DNA from: Shewanella sp. VB17
GTDB taxonomy: Bacteria; Pseudomonadota; Gammaproteobacteria; Enterobacterales; Shewanellaceae
DNA length: 64,000 nucleotides
Direction of reading: 5' to 3'
NCBI RefSeq assembly: GCF_013248905.1
Contig: NZ_JABRVS010000001.1
Span: 3,844,001 to 3,908,000, forward strand
The notes under the pieces were generated by a model. The model had not been told where the DNA came from, ran no database searches, and saw only the letters and a program-made list of their open reading frames with translations. Of the stretch, positions 47,151-56,763 are shown piece by piece (the stretch's first letter is position 1; each line of letters begins with the position of its first letter). The position numbers were made by a program, and so were the translations under genes.

Positions 47151-47798
47151 TTAGTCACTCCCGTGAGCGCGATAAAATAGTAATTCACCGTCTATGTTCC
47201 CTATCGAAAGCCGCTCAAGCACACTAAAACCATGTTGACTAAAAAGTTGAACGTCACGTTGTGCACAAGTAAAGACTCCCATCCCATCTAACTCAGGTTG
47301 TTCGTCACACCAACTCAGGGCCGCTTCAACCAATTTGCCCCCAAACCCCTTACCTTGCTCACAGGGAGACACGGCAATAAATTGTAATACACCACATCGA
47401 GGGCTGGGTAAATGCTCTAATAAGCAAGTCTCTTTTTTAATCAAGGATTGGGTAGATTGCCAACCAGTACTGAGCAACATTTTTAATCGCCAATGCCAAT
47501 ATCTAGCCCCTCCTAACGGTACTTGCTGTGTCACAATACACACAAGCCCCACCATTCTATCTGAGTCAAACAGCCCTATTAGTGCTTGTTCTTGTTGCCA
47601 TAACTCGTTGAGTTCCTCACGTATAGCTCCTCTTAGTTTTTGCTCATATATTGCCATATCACCAGTGTGCAATAAATCCACAAAAAAAGGATCGTCATGA
47701 TAGGCATTATAAAGTATTGAGGCTGCAACTCGTAAATCTTCAGCGGTTAAATATACAGCTCGATATGTCTCTAGTGATCCATTCTCATCTTTAATCAT
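47151..47798 (-). CDS. GNAT-family N-acetyltransferase
   Basis: The 215-residue protein has the GNAT core: VGLVCIVTQQVPLG in the central strands, then LQFIAVSPCEQGKGFGGKLV with the acetyl-CoA-binding Q-x-x-G-x-G/A motif, and DGMGVFTCAQRDVQLFSQHG toward the end. The layout (N-terminal helix, insertion around residue 100) is like the acetyltransferases of many proteobacteria with unknown acceptor. It stands alone on the minus strand. Confidence 0.82.
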   Translation of the reverse strand: MIKDENGSLETYRAVYLTAEDLRVAASILYNAYHDDPFFVDLLHTGDMAIYEQKLRGAIREELNELWQQEQALIGLFDSDRMVGLVCIVTQQVPLGGARYWHWRLKMLLSTGWQSTQSLIKKETCLLEHLPSPRCGVLQFIAVSPCEQGKGFGGKLVEAALSWCDEQPELDGMGVFTCAQRDVQLFSQHGFSVLERLSIGNIDGELLFYRAHGSD

Positions 47799-47974
47799 TT
47801 GTTGTTAACCTATTACCTCAAAAATAATGAGTGATTAATGTACCAAGTCAAAGTGATAGTGCAAATGTTAATCGCATAATGCTTTTAAAATAAACACTTT
47901 GTTGTAGTTTGATCCATACTTGTACTAATCATTTATCTTAGCGACACATTGATACCTAATTTAAGGAGCAGTCA

Positions 47975-48205
47975 ATGGATACGACACCTCAAGATCTCAG
48001 CCATTTATTTGAGCAGTTAGGCATAGATAACAGTGCACCTAATATCGATAAATTTATTGGTGATCATAAAATTCCCAACAATGTACTTCTTTGTCAGGCT
48101 GATTTTTGGAATGAATCCCAAAAAAGTTTTTTAAAAGAGGCTATAGAGGAAGACGCACAATGGTCTGAAGTGATAGATCATTTAGATACCTTAATCAGAA
48201 AATAG
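47975..48205 (+). CDS. DUF2789 family small protein
   Basis: The 76-residue protein matches the DUF2789 pattern: DLSHLFEQLGI, then IDKFIGDHKIPNNVLLCQAD and FWNESQKSFLKEAIEEDAQW. Its function is not known. A good ribosome-binding site (AAGGAG) precedes the ATG. It is a single-gene unit between a divergent GNAT gene and a repeat element. Confidence 0.82.
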   Translation: MDTTPQDLSHLFEQLGIDNSAPNIDKFIGDHKIPNNVLLCQADFWNESQKSFLKEAIEEDAQWSEVIDHLDTLIRK

Positions 48206-48319
48206 TATCTCTACATTAGAGACTAGAAAGCAAATCAGTATTTATCATCCATACCATCTTACTTATCACATCATTTCATCAAATTTGTTTTCACTATGAC
48301 GTTCTATTTCTTTATGATA

Positions 48320-48554
48320 GTTAACCTGAGATCGGGTTAAGCAGCGCCGCTTAATATCGCTATTTTGGCCCCTATCTTTGTTGTGCTTTCTAGTAATAGC
48401 CAGCTATTACGTACGAAATCCCGCCTTGATATCGACAAAGATTTCGGCATTAAGCAAGCGGGTGGGTAAATAATAACCAGGTTAAATTTAACCTGTTGAT
48501 TTTAAGTAAAAAATTAAATATATCTGACACTCGTTATCCCGAGTTCAGGTTAGT
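48320..48554. repeat. MITE-like element with terminal inverted repeats
   Basis: About 235 bases are bounded by inverted ends. The left end reads TTAACCTGAGATCGGGTTAA; the right end, read inward on the other strand, is CTAACCTGAACTCGGGATAA (16 of 20 identical). The inside carries no gene. Elements with this CTGAACTCGGGATAA-type end are, as I recall, common in Shewanella genomes, probably mobilised in trans. Confidence 0.65.
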
Positions 48555-48656
48555 TAATCTCGTTAAACGCAAATAGCAGATCAACAGGCTAATACCCTAT
48601 TATGGTCTGTTTTATATATGAACCATTTAAACCAGATAATTGAGATAGAAACCATC

Positions 48657-48983
48657 ATGAGTCCTTTAGAAAGCGTATTAGCAGCAGCAAAATCTATCGC
48701 GAACACAGGGAAAAAACCTAGCTTAGCGTTAATCAAAACAAAGTTAGGCATTAATATTCCAATGCCAATACTTATTCAAGGTTTACAGCAGTTTAAATCT
48801 ATGTCTCAAGATTCTATAACGCAAATCCAAACACTCGATACTTGTTTATCCGATACAAAGCATCCTACACCATTATCTGAAATCGACGTATTAGCACTAG
48901 AAATAAAACAACTAAAAATGTTATATCAGCAACTTCATAACAGAACATCTCAGTTAGAAGCCGACTATAAGGCGCTAAAATAA
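48657..48983 (+). CDS. Conserved small protein, KfrA/HTH-like N-terminus
   Basis: The protein of about 108 residues begins MSPLESVLAAAKSIANTGKK, followed by PSLALIKTKLGINIPMPILI. This resembles the helix-turn-helix start of KfrA-type DNA-binding proteins (raGkkPslalVkakLG). A Leu/Gln-rich coiled coil follows to the C-terminus. The open frame extends back to 48618, but the conserved start is likely the second ATG at 48657. It overlaps the Zn-ribbon gene by one base, so they are co-translated. Function unknown; DNA binding is inferred. Confidence 0.65.
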   Translation: MSPLESVLAAAKSIANTGKKPSLALIKTKLGINIPMPILIQGLQQFKSMSQDSITQIQTLDTCLSDTKHPTPLSEIDVLALEIKQLKMLYQQLHNRTSQLEADYKALK

Positions 48984-49756
48984 TGCATGTTATTGAACTA
49001 AGATTTGAATGTTTTGACGACACGACTATCACATCAGCAGAAAAAGCGATAAATGGTTTGCTCGAAGCTTATAGGGCCAATGGGCAAGTGTTGGGGAGAG
49101 AGTTCGCTATTGCCTTTAATGATGGCGATTTCAAAGTTCGACTCTTAATGCCAGAAAAAAGCAGTTTAGCTAAACGTTTCAATAGCCCTTGGGTCAACGC
49201 CGCATTCGATGCATTAACCCATGCTAAATTGCTTGCTCCACGAGAGAAGTATATTGGCCAAGATATCAATTCAGAAAGTAGCAATACTGAAAAGCCCAGT
49301 TGGCAACTGATCTACACCAGTTACGTGCACATGTGCTCACCGGTTCGAAATGGTGACACTTTACAGCCCATCCCACTTTATCAACTACCAGCAACCTTTA
49401 ATGGCGACCATAAGCGTGTAATTAGATGGCAAACTGAATGGCAAGCTTGCGATGAGCTGCAGATGGCTGCAGGTACTAAAGCCGAATTTGCCGCTTTAGA
49501 AGAGCTCACTTCAACCAACAATGATCTTTTTCGCCGTGGTTGGGACATCAGAGGCAGAATTGAATTTCAAACTAAAATCCCAACTTACTACTACCTTTAT
49601 CGTGTCGGTGGTGACAGCTTAGCAACAGAAAAAAAACGTCCTTGCCCTCGATGTAACAATAAAAACTGGTTATTAGATGAACCTTTACTGGATATGTTTC
49701 ACTTTCGCTGTGATCCATGCCGTATAGTGTCAAATATTTCATGGGACCATCTATAA
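48983..49756 (+). CDS. Zn-ribbon protein, DUF2310
   Basis: The 257-residue protein has the DUF2310 features: the N-terminal MHVIELRFECFDD, the central SPVRNGDTLQPIPLYQLP, and a C-terminal zinc ribbon with four Cys (CPRCNNKNWLL ... FRCDPCRIVSNISW). It is described as a possible nucleic-acid-binding protein; the role is not established. Its partner upstream also looks DNA-binding. Confidence 0.82.
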   Translation: MHVIELRFECFDDTTITSAEKAINGLLEAYRANGQVLGREFAIAFNDGDFKVRLLMPEKSSLAKRFNSPWVNAAFDALTHAKLLAPREKYIGQDINSESSNTEKPSWQLIYTSYVHMCSPVRNGDTLQPIPLYQLPATFNGDHKRVIRWQTEWQACDELQMAAGTKAEFAALEELTSTNNDLFRRGWDIRGRIEFQTKIPTYYYLYRVGGDSLATEKKRPCPRCNNKNWLLDEPLLDMFHFRCDPCRIVSNISWDHL

Positions 49757-49794
49757 ATGGCTCACAATCTGCAATCTAAAAGCGTTAACTAACT

Positions 49795-50454
49795 CTATTT
49801 TTCCTTAAGGTTCAGCCACATTAATTTAATTCTCTGCCAGATCCCTGGGTGATCTAATTCAGGCATCGATTCTTCTATGTGTAACTCAGGCGGCGCCACT
49901 CTCGGCGTCAAAACCTCAATAAATGCGCCCAATGAATCGGTCAGCTTCTCACTGGGTGTTTCACCTGGGATCTCAATCCACACGCTACCATCACTATTAT
50001 CAACGGTGAGCATTTTATCACCATCGCCTAATACACCAATAAACCAGGTTGGCGCTTGCTTAAGTTTTTTCTTCATCATCAGATGACCGATGATATTTTG
50101 CTGCAAATAATCGAAGTCAGTCTCATTCCATACTTGTAATAATTCTCCAGCACCCCATTTTGATTCAAACAATAAAGGAGCTGAAAAATATCGGCAAAAA
50201 AGACCATTAATATCTGCATGTAGCTTAATATCTAATGCTGTATTCACATTATCAAAAGACACACTATCCTCTCTGTTAATCGGATGCCAGTAAACTGCTG
50301 TTTCAGTTCCCTCACCATGATCATCAAGAAACTCACCTTCAATACAAGGAGAATCCTCACCTTGGGGATAATACCGAGGAGACTCTCCTAATTTATCTAA
50401 GTAAGCTTGGTGGTATCTATTCAAAAAATGATCTAATGCAGGTAGAGAAGACAC
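49795..50454 (-). CDS. syd: SecY-interacting protein Syd
   Basis: The 219-residue protein fits Syd: [41 protein letters not shown], the central [20 protein letters not shown], then [20 protein letters not shown]. Syd binds the cytoplasmic loops of SecY and is thought to check SecYEG assembly. It is divergent from queF, an arrangement also found in E. coli (syd-queF), which supports both calls. Confidence 0.9.
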   Translation of the reverse strand: MSSLPALDHFLNRYHQAYLDKLGESPRYYPQGEDSPCIEGEFLDDHGEGTETAVYWHPINREDSVSFDNVNTALDIKLHADINGLFCRYFSAPLLFESKWGAGELLQVWNETDFDYLQQNIIGHLMMKKKLKQAPTWFIGVLGDGDKMLTVDNSDGSVWIEIPGETPSEKLTDSLGAFIEVLTPRVAPPELHIEESMPELDHPGIWQRIKLMWLNLKEK

Positions 50455-50482
50455 TTAATAGTTATCCAAAATTAGGTATAAT
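50455..50482 (+). promoter_or_regulatory. Predicted queF promoter
   Basis: TTAATA and TATAAT are separated by 16 bases. The expected start of transcription near 50489 leaves a short leader before the queF start. The site lies directly upstream of the divergent syd start codon. Confidence 0.5.
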
Positions 50483-50513
50483 AGTTGGCTATTTTGCCAT
50501 GGAAAAAACATTG

Positions 50514-51371
50514 ATGACACAAGTTCATGATCACTATCGCGATGCACAGGCTCTTTCTGAACTGACATTAGGAAAGTCAACAGGTTACCAATCTGAATAT
50601 AATGCCTCTTTGCTGCAAGGCGTTCCTCGTCAACTCAACCGTGATGCCATCGGCCTCAGTACAGATTTACCCTTTCATGGCACTGATATCTGGACAGGTT
50701 ACGAACTCTCTTGGCTTAATGCCAAAGGCAAGCCAATGGTCGCTATCGCTGATTTTTTTCTCCGTTTTGATAGTGATAATTTAATCGAGTCTAAGTCTTT
50801 TAAACTTTACCTCAATAGCTTCAATCAAACCAAGTTTGACACTGTAGAGCAAGTTCAATCAACCTTAGCCAATGATCTCAGCCGCTGCGCTAATGGTGAG
50901 GTAGTAGTCAACGTTATCGAGCCTAAGCAATTCACCAGCCAAAGCATTATTGAACTGCCAGGTACCTGTATTGATGATCTCGACATTGAAATTAACGATT
51001 ACCACTTTAATCCCGATCACCTACTAAACAGCAGCGATAAGACAGTCATCGTCAATGAGACGTTAAATTCTAACTTGTTAAAATCTAATTGTTTGATCAC
51101 CTCTCAACCCGATTGGGGCAGCGTGATGATCCACTATCACGGCCCCAAAATAGACCAAGAAAAGCTGCTGCGTTATCTTATTTCATTTCGCCAACATAAC
51201 GAATTTCACGAACAATGTGTCGAGCGTATCTTCGTTGACATCAAACGTTTATGTCACAGTGCCAAGCTCACCGTTTACGCCCGTTACACACGTCGCGGCG
51301 GCCTAGATATTAACCCCTACCGCAGCGACTTTGAGCAACCAACAGAGAATCACAGACTCGCAAGGCAGTAA
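50514..51371 (+). CDS. queF: QueF, NADPH-dependent 7-cyano-7-deazaguanine reductase (long form)
   Basis: The protein of about 285 residues is the bimodular, proteobacterial QueF. It has [70 protein letters not shown] and [20 protein letters not shown]. The C-terminal [20 protein letters not shown] and [15 protein letters not shown] complete it. It reduces preQ0 to preQ1 in queuosine synthesis. The ATG at 50514 is chosen by family comparison; earlier in-frame ATGs at 50436 and 50499 fall in or near the promoter. Confidence 0.95.
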   Translation: MTQVHDHYRDAQALSELTLGKSTGYQSEYNASLLQGVPRQLNRDAIGLSTDLPFHGTDIWTGYELSWLNAKGKPMVAIADFFLRFDSDNLIESKSFKLYLNSFNQTKFDTVEQVQSTLANDLSRCANGEVVVNVIEPKQFTSQSIIELPGTCIDDLDIEINDYHFNPDHLLNSSDKTVIVNETLNSNLLKSNCLITSQPDWGSVMIHYHGPKIDQEKLLRYLISFRQHNEFHEQCVERIFVDIKRLCHSAKLTVYARYTRRGGLDINPYRSDFEQPTENHRLARQ

Positions 51372-51520
51372 TGGATAATAGCAGGGTCCTGTATACAAAA
51401 CGAAGCAAGTTTCACCTAACTGGTTAGCTGCCAAGATTAGGCTTCGCTCCTAATAAATAGACATAAAGAGTAAGTCATCATATTCATCACAAAAAAAATA
51501 AGCTAACCTATTAAATTTAG

Positions 51521-51555
51521 TTAACTTCAAGGAATTATTAAATCCTTGAAGTTAA
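51521..51555. terminator. Bidirectional hairpin between queF and the PPTase gene
   Basis: A perfect 12-bp stem (TTAACTTCAAGG / CCTTGAAGTTAA) with an eleven-base loop is followed by a T-rich stretch. It lies between two convergent genes. Confidence 0.65.
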
Positions 51556-51593
51556 CAAGTTTTATTTATACTTAAAGAAACAAAAATATATAG

Positions 51594-52490
51594 CTACAGT
51601 GTATTTAATTTGGCCAACATACTCTGCAAACTTAACGTCTCTGTCACTAAGGTAACCTTGTCAACATTGGATACACTTAAGGCAAAACGATATTGTTCAT
51701 CCAATTTAGCAAGATAAACCCACCAATTTTTAGCCTCATGAATACTCATATCTTGATGATGAAAGTTCAAGTCAATATGTTCAAATGAACGACATTTTTT
51801 TACTTTATCTCCACTGTCTTTTAGTAAGAGAGTGGTTTCAATCATCTGACTAAAATCAAAACTAAAGGATTTAAGCGATAGGGCTAGCCCTAAACCTTTG
51901 GCTTTTATGTAAGACTCTTTCAGAGCCCAAAGATCGAAGAAACGCCCTCGCTGGCAAGATCCAGGTAATGCCAAAAGCGCATCAGTTTCAACTTGGGTAA
52001 AGTAATGCTTTAAAATAGGGTAGATATTCGTGCTCTCCCTACTGCGCTCAATGTCCACGCCCAGCTCAATGCAAGCATCATCAATCATTGATGCTTGATG
52101 AACATTGATTAACGCCACCACCAGCCAGTCACCACTGTGGCTAATATTAAACTTAATTCCTGTGCGGGCACTCAATTCGCTTGTTAATTCAGGCTTACCT
52201 TTCTCACCGTATTCAAAGCGCCAATCCTGCGGTACGATCTTTAGATCGACCGCACTACATAAAGATAAAATACCTCTAAGGTAGCCACGAACCATTAACC
52301 CTTTATCACGATCTTTTGCTTGAAGGTAACGAGACACTTTTTTCAGTTCATCTTCAGTTAACCACTCTCTGATAAACGCTGCTTGCTCTAGCGTCATTTC
52401 ATTTATATTTAAAGGGCAAAAATAAACCATAACTTCTGTAGTGGGAGATGCTTGAAATGAGGTAAGCAAATGGGCTCCATTGAGATTCAA
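51594..52490 (-). CDS. 4'-phosphopantetheinyl transferase, Sfp type (PfaE candidate)
   Basis: The 298-residue protein has the Sfp/EntD motifs: GKPELT with FNISHSGDWLVVALI, then LGVDIERSRE (Mg-binding Asp and Glu) and FFDLWALKESYIKAKGLGLA (W-x-x-K-E-x-x-x-K). It transfers phosphopantetheine from CoA to carrier domains. The PUFA synthase needs such an enzyme (PfaE) to activate the ACP domains of PfaA, and in many Shewanella it lies away from pfaABCD. That makes this the natural candidate, about 47 kb from pfaD, but other carrier-protein targets are possible. Confidence 0.85.
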   Translation of the reverse strand: MNLNGAHLLTSFQASPTTEVMVYFCPLNINEMTLEQAAFIREWLTEDELKKVSRYLQAKDRDKGLMVRGYLRGILSLCSAVDLKIVPQDWRFEYGEKGKPELTSELSARTGIKFNISHSGDWLVVALINVHQASMIDDACIELGVDIERSRESTNIYPILKHYFTQVETDALLALPGSCQRGRFFDLWALKESYIKAKGLGLALSLKSFSFDFSQMIETTLLLKDSGDKVKKCRSFEHIDLNFHHQDMSIHEAKNWWVYLAKLDEQYRFALSVSNVDKVTLVTETLSLQSMLAKLNTL

Positions 52491-52582
52491 TACCGATAAA
52501 ATAAGATAGTAGCAGAGTTAAAGATAAGATAAATAGGCAATATTAATTGCTACTGCTAATCTCTTGCGGTTAATAATGAGAT

Positions 52583-52611
52583 AAAAAAGCCACCGCTTTG
52601 TTGATGGCTTT
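52583..52611 (-). terminator. Terminator after hpf
   Basis: On the minus strand a 7-bp stem (AAAGCCA / TGGCTTT) is followed by six T. It lies 61 bases behind the hpf stop. Confidence 0.75.
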
Positions 52612-52671
52612 ACTTTTATCGATATCAATACTAATCAATACTAAAGGTGAAGCTCATGCACCTTGAATAGG

Positions 52672-53028
52672 TTACAGCAGCTTCATTTCCTGAATGATTT
52701 CATGGGCAATCTCTGGAGTCGTGCTCACGGGTTTTTCATGCATGTCTGCTTTTAATTGACCTTTACGGTGCTTAAGTGCTGCATCGAGTTTCTTCGCTGC
52801 TGACGCAATAGCTGGGAACATGATCTCATGTGTTCCTGAAGCTGAAATTCGGCTACCTTCATAATTTGTACGTAATTCAACTTGGTGCTCACCGTGTTCT
52901 TTTGAAATCGTCACATCTAGCGAGATTAACGTTGGGAAGTGAGTGGCTATTTTAGAAAACTTGTCGTTCACATGCTCTTTAACTGAATGGCTAACATCAA
53001 CGTGGTGACCTGAAAGATTTATTTTCAT
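52672..53028 (-). CDS. hpf: Ribosome hibernation promoting factor, short form
   Basis: The 118-residue protein matches HPF/YfiA (S30AE): MKINLSGHHVDVSHSVKEHV, FSKIATHFPTLISLDVTISK, the conserved strands around VELRTNYEGSRISASG, then KKLDAALKHRKGQLKADMHE. It binds the 30S decoding site in stationary phase and inhibits translation. It lacks the long C-terminal dimerisation domain, as expected for a short HPF or YfiA. It is monocistronic with its own terminator. Confidence 0.93.
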   Translation of the reverse strand: MKINLSGHHVDVSHSVKEHVNDKFSKIATHFPTLISLDVTISKEHGEHQVELRTNYEGSRISASGTHEIMFPAIASAAKKLDAALKHRKGQLKADMHEKPVSTTPEIAHEIIQEMKLL

Positions 53029-53660
53029 AGGTTTTCCTTTTAAAAATGACTTCAGTAATAGAAATTGGGACTCATACGGGGAAACACAAGGGATGTGTAA
53101 AATAAACTTATTCAGTTACTTTTCCGCGCACTTAATTACATTTAACCCTTTACTATCAAATTTTTATAATTGCGTATCGATTTCAGAAATAAATTACAAT
53201 GTCATTTAAAGCTATATTATCAATACTATAACTTACTTTCATGGTATATAGCAGCAAAAAATATGCTGTGCGATGGACCATTCAGCTCGCTAACTAATAC
53301 TTACTCCTCATATGTCACAAAAGCAAGACTTTGAGAGATTCAATGTCAAACATTAAGATAAAACTAAACTAATCGTCATAAAAACGAACAAAGTGTGACA
53401 TTTTTACTCATCTATAAAAATTATTGTAAAACACTTAATAAGCATAAACTAAGATCCTACGATTTGGTCTAAAACTCTCATAAAAAAGACCCCACTACAT
53501 GAAGCCGATCACTTAACATAACGAGCATATTTGAGATCCAATCGACACCTTTACAAATTAAATCTAAATAGAAATAGTTCTCATTAATGGATATTCATGT
53601 AAAATCATTATATTATGCTTAACCGATATATGTTAAGCGCAATTCATTAGGACCAAAACC
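53029..53660. other. Intergenic stretch before the iron-uptake group
   Basis: AT-rich, without an open frame that I can credit. The only element I can point to is the Fur-box-like sequence at 53571-53589. Confidence 0.4.
53571..53589. promoter_or_regulatory. Possible Fur box
   Basis: GAAATAGTTCTCATTAATG partly fits the Fur consensus GATAATGATAATCATTATC. It lies about 70 bases before a three-gene group typical of iron uptake. The match is imperfect. Confidence 0.35.
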
Positions 53661-53960
53661 GTGGTATTAACTCATATAAAGTGGCGCAAATACGTTACAA
53701 CATCGGGTGTTGATATTTTATCTCGCTCACTAGCCGCTATCATCGGAGGCTATTTTGTCGCAGCAACAGCTTGTGGACTTCTCTCTATCGCATTACCACT
53801 TCCTACAGCAGAAAGTGTGCTTAGCGCAATGATGTTATCATTTATATTCTATGTGGCCGCAGCGTTGTGGTCTTTTAGTGTCAAAAAAAGTGGGCAAGCA
53901 TGGCGTGATCTCTTATCTACAAGCGCTATTTTTTATATTGCCATCTTAGTCATAGGTTAA
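53661..53960 (+). CDS. DUF3649-like small membrane protein
   Basis: The 99-residue protein has three hydrophobic helices (about residues 24-46, 55-72, 84-98). Proteins of this DUF3649 type are encoded before PepSY proteins in iron-siderophore uptake operons. The start is GTG, with AGGA eight bases upstream. The next gene follows after three bases. A role in siderophore or iron handling at the inner membrane is inferred from the conserved trio. Confidence 0.72.
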   Translation: MVLTHIKWRKYVTTSGVDILSRSLAAIIGGYFVAATACGLLSIALPLPTAESVLSAMMLSFIFYVAAALWSFSVKKSGQAWRDLLSTSAIFYIAILVIG

Positions 53961-53963
53961 GTT

Positions 53964-55592
53964 ATGAAAGAAACATTTTTTCGCACCATGACTTGGTTGC
54001 ATACTTGGGTCGGTTTACTCGTATGTTGGGTTTTATTATTAGTTTTTTTTGCTGGCACGGTGAGCTATTATCGCCACGAAATCTCACTATGGACCCAACC
54101 AGAACTACATAAAGACGTATTTCAACACTACCAAACAGAAAAAATCAACGAACAACTCGTAACAGGACAAGGTTATTTATCCACCCATGCTACTGGTGCT
54201 AAAGATTGGCGAATTAACTTACCTACTGAACGAAAACCTTACTTAACTTATGGCTGGCAAACACAGCCTAAACCAGACCAAAGTTATGGCCAATTTATTG
54301 AGCATGTCATCAAAATTCAGGATCTAGGGGTTGTCACTGATATTCGTGATTCCCGTGGGGGCGATTTCTTCTATCGTTTACATTTCGATCTTCATTATTT
54401 ACCCACTAATATCGCCCGTTGGATAGTGGGGTTTTGTACTATGTTTATGCTATTGGCTCTTATCAGTGGCATAGTGATCCATAAACGTATATTTAAAGAT
54501 TTCTTTAAATTCAGACGTAGCAAAACCAGTCGTTCTTGGCTCGATGCTCATAACATTAGTTCTGTATTAGCCCTCCCCTATCACTTAATGATCACCTACA
54601 CCGGCCTTATTACCTTAATGGTTATGTATATGCCTTGGGGGGTAATGACAGCCTATGATGGCGATGTGAGTGCATTTCGTACTGAAGTAAAACCGCGCAT
54701 TGAGCAAGTTGAAGCTATTGGAGTCCACGATGAGATGGTTGAACTGAGTACATTATTAGCGCAGGTCACATTACTTTGGGGAGAGTCACCAATTAAGCAA
54801 GTGGTTATTACTCATCCCTATGATAAAAATAGCCGTGTCACCTTCTATCAAGATACCCAACAAACTGTTACTGATAAGCGGGTTTCTTTAGTTTTCAATG
54901 GCATTACAGGTAAATTAATCAGTAAAGCTTCTCCTTCATCAGCAGTTCATACCACTCATGATACGTTAATGTCGCTACATACCGCCAGATTCTCAGAGCC
55001 TGTACTCAGAGCTTTTTTCTTTCTATGCGGTATAATGGGCTGTGCGATGATCGCAACAGGCACCCTTTTGTGGGCGGTAAAAATCCGTCAAAAACAACAA
55101 ATAAATATTAAAAAAGGCATGGCTGCAAGCCTAAGTTTACGACTCGTGGAAGGATTGAACCTGACGTTTATCACTGGACTGCCATTGGCAACCTGCAGTT
55201 TTTTTTACGCAAATAGAATACTTCCAACAGACATGATAAATCGAGCACAATGGGAAGCAAACAGCTTTTTTATTGCATTAGTCCTCGTCGCCATATTAGC
55301 CTGTATTAATCGAACACTAACAAGCTGGCGGTTAGTATTGCGTATAACATCAATAGGCTTAATCGGTATACCACTGCTTAATGCACTGACATCAAGCAGC
55401 CATCTAATCAATAATATTCTCACCCATCAATGGACCTTAGTCGGATTCGATATCATGTGTGCTGTAATAGGAGGAGCACTTTGGCTTACTTCCAACACCC
55501 TAAAAAATAATGCCATAGCGAAAGTGGTGAGTCACACTAACAAAAAAATGAGTAACACTTTGATCGCTGACTTATCACCGAGCGACAGATAA
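53964..55592 (+). CDS. PepSY-associated TM protein (PiuB-like)
   Basis: The 542-residue inner membrane protein has about eight helices. The N-terminal TWLHTWVGLLVCWVLLLVFF and the later SRSWLDAHNISSVLALPYHL, followed by MITYTGLITLM, belong to the PepSY_TM family. A PepSY-like periplasmic segment lies around residues 230-320. Such proteins are often reductases for ferric siderophores. It lies between DUF3649 and DUF3325 genes, the usual iron-uptake trio. Confidence 0.85.
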   Translation: MKETFFRTMTWLHTWVGLLVCWVLLLVFFAGTVSYYRHEISLWTQPELHKDVFQHYQTEKINEQLVTGQGYLSTHATGAKDWRINLPTERKPYLTYGWQTQPKPDQSYGQFIEHVIKIQDLGVVTDIRDSRGGDFFYRLHFDLHYLPTNIARWIVGFCTMFMLLALISGIVIHKRIFKDFFKFRRSKTSRSWLDAHNISSVLALPYHLMITYTGLITLMVMYMPWGVMTAYDGDVSAFRTEVKPRIEQVEAIGVHDEMVELSTLLAQVTLLWGESPIKQVVITHPYDKNSRVTFYQDTQQTVTDKRVSLVFNGITGKLISKASPSSAVHTTHDTLMSLHTARFSEPVLRAFFFLCGIMGCAMIATGTLLWAVKIRQKQQINIKKGMAASLSLRLVEGLNLTFITGLPLATCSFFYANRILPTDMINRAQWEANSFFIALVLVAILACINRTLTSWRLVLRITSIGLIGIPLLNALTSSSHLINNILTHQWTLVGFDIMCAVIGGALWLTSNTLKNNAIAKVVSHTNKKMSNTLIADLSPSDR

Positions 55593-55623
55593 GCCTATAT
55601 CTGTAATATAAAAGAGAGTCTAA

Positions 55624-55968
55624 ATGATTATTTCAAACAGCGTAGTCCTCAGCTTGTTAAGTTTCAGCTACCTTGCATTAGGATGCATGGCTCTGGCGAT
55701 GTTTTCTCACTTTCGCGACTCCTTTAAGCGTTCTCCCACTCAAATAATAAGCCGAGGATTACATTGGCTGGGCTGGGCAATCCTAACCATAAGCTACGGC
55801 ATAGCCATCAACAATCAAGGGGTTTCTTATGGCAGTATTATGTTTACAGGCATTATATCGCTTGCAGGACTCTTGGTTATTTTAACGGCTACCTACTTGC
55901 CTCGATACCTGCCGTATTTTATGACAGGTTTAACGTCATTGGGATTAACTTTAATGTTTATTAACTAA
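55624..55968 (+). CDS. DUF3325-like small membrane protein
   Basis: The 114-residue protein has four hydrophobic helices (about residues 6-26, 43-62, 69-90, 96-112). It fits DUF3325, the third member of the DUF3649-PepSY-DUF3325 group. It follows the PepSY gene after 31 bases. Function unknown beyond the iron-uptake context. Confidence 0.7.
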   Translation: MIISNSVVLSLLSFSYLALGCMALAMFSHFRDSFKRSPTQIISRGLHWLGWAILTISYGIAINNQGVSYGSIMFTGIISLAGLLVILTATYLPRYLPYFMTGLTSLGLTLMFIN

Positions 55969-56087
55969 CCTGTATTCCCACTAAATACTTTCATATAGCT
56001 GAGCGTTTTTCAATCACATTCAGTGAGTGTTCAGCTAAATCAGCATATCATACCTGTCCATTCTATTTTTAACATGATGAGACTAGT

Positions 56088-56546
56088 ATGCAAATTACCC
56101 CACAGTCACACAGTACACATGAAGCATATGGCGTCACCTCTAAAACAGCAATAAACCCAGACTCTAAGGTACACTCAACTGTTAACCAACATAAAAATAG
56201 TGCGTCAATGGATCTCGTGACCATTTCAGTTCAAGCAGCTGAACTTTTAGCTCAATCGATAGCAACGGGTGAAACGACAACCTTACCAGCGAAACCTTCG
56301 TTTCCTTATGGCGGAGACAAGGTAGAAAACTACCTTGAGTTTCGCAAAGCAAAAAACCAGTATCAAATTTATTCATATATAGCTGGATTTGCTACAGGTA
56401 ACAGCAAAGGAATGTCAGCTTCAACCGTGTATTACTTATCAAATAATGATGATGCACGTGCTACTGTTGTTAATCGTAAGGCACATCAACAGCAAGTATC
56501 AGCGATGCAGACCTACGCCAAAATGGCGCAAATGATAAATGAGTAA
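56088..56546 (+). CDS. Uncharacterised soluble protein
   Basis: The 152-residue protein has no signal peptide and no membrane segment. It has a polar N-terminus rich in Ser, Thr and His, a central VTISVQAAELLAQSI, then PYGGDKVENYLEFRKAKNQY, and an Ala/Gln-rich helical end. It is not recognised. The N-terminus could be flexible, as in secreted type III- or flagellar-related proteins, but I have no firm evidence for that. Confidence 0.6.
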   Translation: MQITPQSHSTHEAYGVTSKTAINPDSKVHSTVNQHKNSASMDLVTISVQAAELLAQSIATGETTTLPAKPSFPYGGDKVENYLEFRKAKNQYQIYSYIAGFATGNSKGMSASTVYYLSNNDDARATVVNRKAHQQQVSAMQTYAKMAQMINE

Positions 56547-56763
56547 CATCTCCACACAGCAAGCCAAGATACGATCACAGTACAAAGCTAAATTCATAAA
56601 CCATAACAAGAATTATTGCTCTCCCACTATTTTTTATTTACATTATCGATGACTAAAAAGGTAACTAATTGAATGCCGTTCAGTCACCAAATTATTAGCA
56701 ACTGTGTACAACTCAATTGCATGCCTATACTTAACTGATATTTATCAATACTGCAGGTTAAAG

